DNA from: an uncultured Pelagibacteraceae bacterium
Lineage (GTDB): Bacteria > Pseudomonadota > Alphaproteobacteria > Pelagibacterales > Pelagibacteraceae
Length of the DNA: 44,054 bases
Assembly (NCBI GenBank): GCA_902584915.1
Contig: CACIBQ010000004.1
Coordinates: 1-44,054, forward strand
Direction of reading: 5' to 3'
Shown here one piece after another: positions 39,385-44,054 of this stretch; position 1 is the stretch's first letter; every line of letters starts with the position of its first letter. Position numbers and translations under genes: made by a program. Under the pieces are notes generated by a model, which searched no databases, had not been told where the DNA came from, and was given only the letters and a program-made list of their open reading frames with translations.

Positions 39385-39988
39385 TATCAGTTAGCCCTGC
39401 ACCAGCTGATTTTTCTTTTAATTCGTCACTTTCATCAACAAATGTTTCATTTGCAAATTTAGTCATCTCAATCCATTCATCATCATTAAATGAATTATCA
39501 TTTTCTAAAAAAGTAATTGAAATAATATTTGTATTTTCCCATATTTCATTTTTGGAATAGTTAGAAATAATGCTTTGATTAAAATTAAGTACAAATTCTT
39601 TTTCGTCTAATTTTATATATATTCTTTTTCCTAAAATTTCTGATGCTCTACTTACAAAAGGTAAAAACAAAAGGGGATACGCAATTTTATTGAATTGAAT
39701 AGTGACGTATTTTTCTATTATTTTAATTTGATCTAAGAAACTAACACCTGAGCTTATTGGGCAATAATATTTTCCATCTGAAAGATTATTTTTTTCAACA
39801 AGTTTTAATTGTATAAAATTATTTTTGTCATATTTTTTAAGGTAATGATTAAGATTTTTAATACCAGGTAAATTAAATAATTCTAATAACCTGACACATT
39901 TACCTATTTCTTCTGAGACACCCCAGCTAAATCCTTTAGCTCTTGAGGCACGTTTAGATATTGTATCAATTTCATTTAAAGATTTCAT
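39377..39988 (-). CDS. DUF3726-like protein
   Basis: SLNEIDTISKRASRAKGFSWGVSEEIGKCVRLLELFNLPG N-terminal pattern resembling DUF3726. Confidence 0.6.
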   Translation of the reverse strand: MKSLNEIDTISKRASRAKGFSWGVSEEIGKCVRLLELFNLPGIKNLNHYLKKYDKNNFIQLKLVEKNNLSDGKYYCPISSGVSFLDQIKIIEKYVTIQFNKIAYPLLFLPFVSRASEILGKRIYIKLDEKEFVLNFNQSIISNYSKNEIWENTNIISITFLENDNSFNDDEWIEMTKFANETFVDESDELKEKSAGAGLTDND

Positions 39989-41650
39989 TTAATTTAAAGA
40001 ATCATAAACCCACTTATCATCAAAATTTTCAAGCTGGTTGGGGAGCGGTGCGCCCTGAAACATGCATATTCTCAACCATCTGTCTGATCTTGGGTCAAAT
40101 TTTACTGCTCCAAAAAACGAAAGTTTGAACCTTAACATATCAATTGGTATTAATTTTTTCCCAATAGTATTATCTAAAATTTCTGAGTATGGAAATTTTT
40201 CAATTATAAAAGCTCTTCTAATAACATGTCTTAAATCATCATTCTCAATTAAGAATTCTGCAATAGTTTGACTATTTTTTGTCACTATAACTCTTTCATA
40301 TAATTTTTTTATATCTCTTGCTATAGCCAAAGGTTGTTCTAATTCAGAACCATTAACTTTAAATCTGCTTCCTAATCTTGGCTCTTCTTTGTTTTTTGAT
40401 ATGAACCAAAAATTATGATTATTTTCTTTTTTACTAAAATCTAATTTTATTATTTCTGAGTAATGATTTTCTAAAATATCCCTAAGCTGAATAATGGTCC
40501 TATAGCTTGGTATTGTAAAATGCTTATCTTCATCTGCACTCATTTTTTTTTTAAATTCTTTCACAATTTCGTCAAAAGGTTCCATAAACATCGAAACTAG
40601 ATACTCTAAACATTCCTCGCAAACTTCTGATTCAATCCATTTATAAATTACGTTAAAAATGTATTTTTGTTTTTTATCTAATGTATCTAAATAATTGATA
40701 GTTTTATGCAAATCTTCTAATAATTCTTTAATCTTGCTTTTTTGAAACTCGCTGTCTGTATTCCAATTTTCAACATTAATAATTGATTTTCTTAAACAAT
40801 CATAAAAAATCTTAAATTTTTCCTCTTTTACTATTTCTATTTCTCTTATTTTTTTAAGTATATTTTCCCTAGATTGAACCCAGTTATTTAACAAAGTTGG
40901 GTGATTAACTATAAAAGGAGCCATTCCAAGTCCTGTGGAATTTCCAATTCCCAAACTTTTTGCAATTTTTTCATCAAGTTTAACAAAATTATTTTTGTTT
41001 TTATTTTGCGCAATATGATTTATTTGATCAAATGTGAACTGTCTTACAAAATAAACTAACATCATTTCTAATCTAAATGGACCTTTTAGCTCTGGACGAT
41101 TTTGAATTCTAAATCTATCTGCTAAACCAAACTTACCAGAACCATAAACAGCGGTTGTTCTGTATAAGTAACCTACTTTTGACAAAAGTTTTTTATCTGG
41201 TTGTTTACCTTCTGATAAGCTTTTAACTACCTCATTAAATAATCTTACAGATTTATTTGCTCTTGAAAGTGTAAGTTCCTTGTAACTTAATCTTCCCACC
41301 TCTTGTTTTGGAACATTTTCATATAATCTATCTATATCTTTTTTGGATGGCACTCCGTCGTGTAAAACAAAGGCAGCATCCCACTTTGTAGCAATTACTC
41401 TGTCGGATCTTTCTTCTTCATGAAGTTCGTTAGCAAAACAAATTAGAGAGTATACTTTTTTATTTTTTGAAAAAGAGTAAATCGCTTTACCATAACCATC
41501 TTTATCTAACTCAAATAAATCTCTAGAATACTTCCAATCCTTAAATTCCTCTAAAAATGATCTTAAAAAAGAAAGTTTAGATTGATGAAAGCATCCTAAT
41601 CTTGATAGTTTCATTATTTCTTTAGGTGATCTTAATTGAACATTCATCAA
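39989..41650 (-). CDS. Conserved-looking 553-aa protein of unknown function
   Basis: Long intact ORF abutting the 203-aa gene and overlapping the dipeptidase gene by 4 nt; no domain recognised. Confidence 0.8.
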   Translation of the reverse strand: MMNVQLRSPKEIMKLSRLGCFHQSKLSFLRSFLEEFKDWKYSRDLFELDKDGYGKAIYSFSKNKKVYSLICFANELHEEERSDRVIATKWDAAFVLHDGVPSKKDIDRLYENVPKQEVGRLSYKELTLSRANKSVRLFNEVVKSLSEGKQPDKKLLSKVGYLYRTTAVYGSGKFGLADRFRIQNRPELKGPFRLEMMLVYFVRQFTFDQINHIAQNKNKNNFVKLDEKIAKSLGIGNSTGLGMAPFIVNHPTLLNNWVQSRENILKKIREIEIVKEEKFKIFYDCLRKSIINVENWNTDSEFQKSKIKELLEDLHKTINYLDTLDKKQKYIFNVIYKWIESEVCEECLEYLVSMFMEPFDEIVKEFKKKMSADEDKHFTIPSYRTIIQLRDILENHYSEIIKLDFSKKENNHNFWFISKNKEEPRLGSRFKVNGSELEQPLAIARDIKKLYERVIVTKNSQTIAEFLIENDDLRHVIRRAFIIEKFPYSEILDNTIGKKLIPIDMLRFKLSFFGAVKFDPRSDRWLRICMFQGAPLPNQLENFDDKWVYDSLN

Positions 41651-42615
41651 TTCATTCTTTTATAAAAGTTAAACCAATTGTTTCCAAGAATTCCGTCTAT
41701 TTCGTTTTTATTGAAACCAACTTTTGACAGTCCTTTATCTAAATTTAGAAAGCCTCTTGCATCAACAAACCATTCTGGTTGTTTAGGAAATCCAGCTTTT
41801 TTTTTACTTCCTTCTCCAAAATTTTTTGATTTTGACCATGTGCCATTTCTCATCCATTCGACAACTGAGTCTGGTTGATGTAAGCAGAGGTCTGAGCCAA
41901 TACCAACTTTATTTATTCCCATAATTTCTACAGTTTTTGCTGTCATCTCACAAAAACTTTCCAAAGTACAATTTGTTCCATCTTTAAGATGATGGGGATA
42001 TAAAGATAAACCTAACATTCCATCATTCTTAGATAAAATTTCAAGAAGTTCATTTGATTTATTTCTTTTTACAGCATGCCAGAAAGTTGGGTTTGCATGA
42101 GTTATTGCAATAGGTTTTTGACTTAAATTAATTGCATCAATTGTACTTTTTTCTGCTGAATGAGACATATCAATCACTAGTCCTAGTCTATTCATTTCTT
42201 TAATAACTTCTTTACCGAAATTAGTAACTCCGCTATCAAAATTTTCGAAGCATCCTGTCGCTAACAAAGATTGGTTATTATAAGTCAATTGCATAAACCT
42301 ACAACCAAGGTCATAAATTTTTTCTACTAGATTAATATCATCCTCGATTGGTGAGCAATTTTGAAATCCAAAAAAAATAGCTGTTTTTTTTTCTATTTTC
42401 GCTTTTTCAATATCTTTGTACGACTTACCTAAAAAAATTAAATCTGCATTTTCTTTAAAATGTGAATTCCATTCTTCAATTTTAGAATTAAATTCATTAA
42501 AATCCTCATGATAAACAACTGTTACATGTACAGCATCTAACCCTGCTTCATGGTTTATTTTGAAAACTTCTCTTGACCATTTGCAGTATTGTAAATTGTC
42601 TATTTTGTAATTCAT
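41647..42615 (-). CDS. Membrane dipeptidase (peptidase M19 family)
   Basis: GLDAVHVTVVYHEDF, LTYNNQSLLATGCFE, GLVIDMSHSAEKSTIDAI, PIAITHANPTF, VGIGSDL. Confidence 0.9.
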   Translation of the reverse strand: MNYKIDNLQYCKWSREVFKINHEAGLDAVHVTVVYHEDFNEFNSKIEEWNSHFKENADLIFLGKSYKDIEKAKIEKKTAIFFGFQNCSPIEDDINLVEKIYDLGCRFMQLTYNNQSLLATGCFENFDSGVTNFGKEVIKEMNRLGLVIDMSHSAEKSTIDAINLSQKPIAITHANPTFWHAVKRNKSNELLEILSKNDGMLGLSLYPHHLKDGTNCTLESFCEMTAKTVEIMGINKVGIGSDLCLHQPDSVVEWMRNGTWSKSKNFGEGSKKKAGFPKQPEWFVDARGFLNLDKGLSKVGFNKNEIDGILGNNWFNFYKRMN

Positions 42616-42664
42616 ATTATTAAAGGTATATTAGATTGAAAATATTTGCTATTAAAAGAATAAA

Positions 42665-43159
42665 ATGTCTCAAAGAAATAAAAAAGCTCTAGTATCTATA
42701 ATAATGGGCAGCCAATCAGATTATTCGACGATGAAATACACGGAAGATACTTTGAATTATTTGAAAATAAGATTCGATACTAAAATTGTATCTGCTCACA
42801 GAACACCCAAAAGATTATTTGAATTTGCAAAGAAAGCTGAAAAAAATAAAATTTCTATTATTATAGCTGGGGCTGGAGGATCGGCTCATTTACCTGGGAT
42901 GGTAGCTGCAATTACAACAATTCCGGTTATCGGTGTTCCAATAGAAAGTAAAAAACTAAAAGGTTTAGATAGTTTATTATCAATAGTTCAAATGCCTAAA
43001 GGAATTCCTGTCGGTACGGTTGCTATTGGAAAAGATGGGGCAATAAATGCTGCTTTATATGCAGCTTCAATTTTATCAATAGAAAACAAAAATATTAGAA
43101 ATAGATTGAATCTGTTGAGATCAAAGCAAACAAAATCTGTTAAAAAAAAACCTAATTAA
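42665..43159 (+). CDS. purE: 5-(carboxyamino)imidazole ribonucleotide mutase
   Basis: [68 protein letters not shown]. Confidence 0.97.
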   Translation: MSQRNKKALVSIIMGSQSDYSTMKYTEDTLNYLKIRFDTKIVSAHRTPKRLFEFAKKAEKNKISIIIAGAGGSAHLPGMVAAITTIPVIGVPIESKKLKGLDSLLSIVQMPKGIPVGTVAIGKDGAINAALYAASILSIENKNIRNRLNLLRSKQTKSVKKKPN

Positions 43160-43165
43160 AATAAT

Positions 43166-44054
43166 ATGCCAGAACAATCAGTAGGAATACTAGGAGGTGG
43201 TCAACTTGGAAGTTTATTATGCGTGGCTGCAAAAAAGTTAAATATTAAAACAGTAGTATATTGCGACGATAAAGATGCTCCCGCACAAATTTACTCAGAC
43301 GAGTTTATATTTGGAAATTATAAAGATAAAATTAAACTACAAGAATTTATCAATAAAGTAGATGTGGTAACTTATGAATTCGAAAACATACCTTTTATTA
43401 CTCTAGATTTAATTAATCAAACTAAAGAAGTCAAACCAAAGCCAGAAATAAATAAAATTGTTCAGCATAGATTATATGAAAAAGATTTTATTAATAAATG
43501 TAACATAAGAACCACTCAATATGTATCAATAAAACAAAAGACTGATTTAAATGCAAATGTTAAGCTAGTACCATCTATACTTAAAACTTGTATCCTTGGT
43601 TATGATGGTAAGGGCCAGTACAGAATAAATAATTTGAATGAATTAGAAAATTTAAATATTGACTTTTCTCAAGAATATATTTTAGAAAAAATTATTAATT
43701 TAAAAAAGGAATTTTCAATAATTTTGACAAGATTTGGTCATTCTGTACATCAAATCTATGAACCGATTGAAAATGAGCATGAAAATCAGATTTTAAAGTA
43801 TTCAAAAATTCCAGCAATTATTGATGAACGAACATTATCGAAAGCAAAAGATTGGGCTTCTATAATAGCTGATGATTTAGATTATATAGGAACATTGTGC
43901 GTGGAATATTTCATAGATAAAAATGACAATTTGTATGTAAATGAAATTGCTCCTAGAGTACATAATTCAGGGCATTTAACTTTAAATTCTTACAACATAA
44001 GTCAATTTGAAAACCACATAAGAGCTGTATGTGGTTTAGAAAAAGTTGAATTAA
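43166..44054 (+). CDS. purK: 5-(carboxyamino)imidazole ribonucleotide synthase (truncated at window edge)
   Basis: MPEQSVGILGGGQLGSLLCVAAKKLNIKTVVYCDDKDAPA...VVTYEFENIP...GYDGKGQYR...; directly downstream of purE. Confidence 0.95.
   Translation, partial: MPEQSVGILGGGQLGSLLCVAAKKLNIKTVVYCDDKDAPAQIYSDEFIFGNYKDKIKLQEFINKVDVVTYEFENIPFITLDLINQTKEVKPKPEINKIVQHRLYEKDFINKCNIRTTQYVSIKQKTDLNANVKLVPSILKTCILGYDGKGQYRINNLNELENLNIDFSQEYILEKIINLKKEFSIILTRFGHSVHQIYEPIENEHENQILKYSKIPAIIDERTLSKAKDWASIIADDLDYIGTLCVEYFIDKNDNLYVNEIAPRVHNSGHLTLNSYNISQFENHIRAVCGLEKVEL

Overview
This is an AT-rich, tightly packed alphaproteobacterial window. A SAR11/Pelagibacter-like origin is inferred from composition, compactness and a SAM-V-like element upstream of bhmt. 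Nearly all of it is a catabolic island for methylated onium compounds. Recognisable parts are: ETF-QO/EtfA/EtfB with one DMGDH/sarcosine-DH-like flavoprotein; a ProX-W-V betaine-type ABC transporter; a gamma-butyrobetaine-dioxygenase-like enzyme; a carnitine 3-dehydrogenase-like enzyme; a BKACE and a thioesterase (carnitine to glycine betaine); a TauD-type oxygenase next to a PhnZ/TmpB-like HD diiron oxygenase (possible phosphonate to betaine route); a choline-dehydrogenase-like GMC enzyme; and an AGAT-like amidinotransferase. A ~11 kb, 13-gene minus-strand run begins with BHMT behind a SAM-V-like riboswitch and includes DMGDH #2, a Rieske oxygenase, a SET protein, a DddP-like DMSP lyase, a kinase/nucleotidyltransferase pair, an HxD Fe/2OG oxygenase and the CdhA-like enzyme. 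A second ProX-W transporter has no ATPase and is followed by MetF-like and DmdA-like genes. The right end has an uncharacterised module (Zn-ribbon microprotein, DUF3726-like protein, 553-aa unknown, M19 dipeptidase) followed by purE and a truncated purK. Family calls come from motif recognition and remembered homologues; no database search was run. No tRNA, rRNA, CRISPR or transposon was found.
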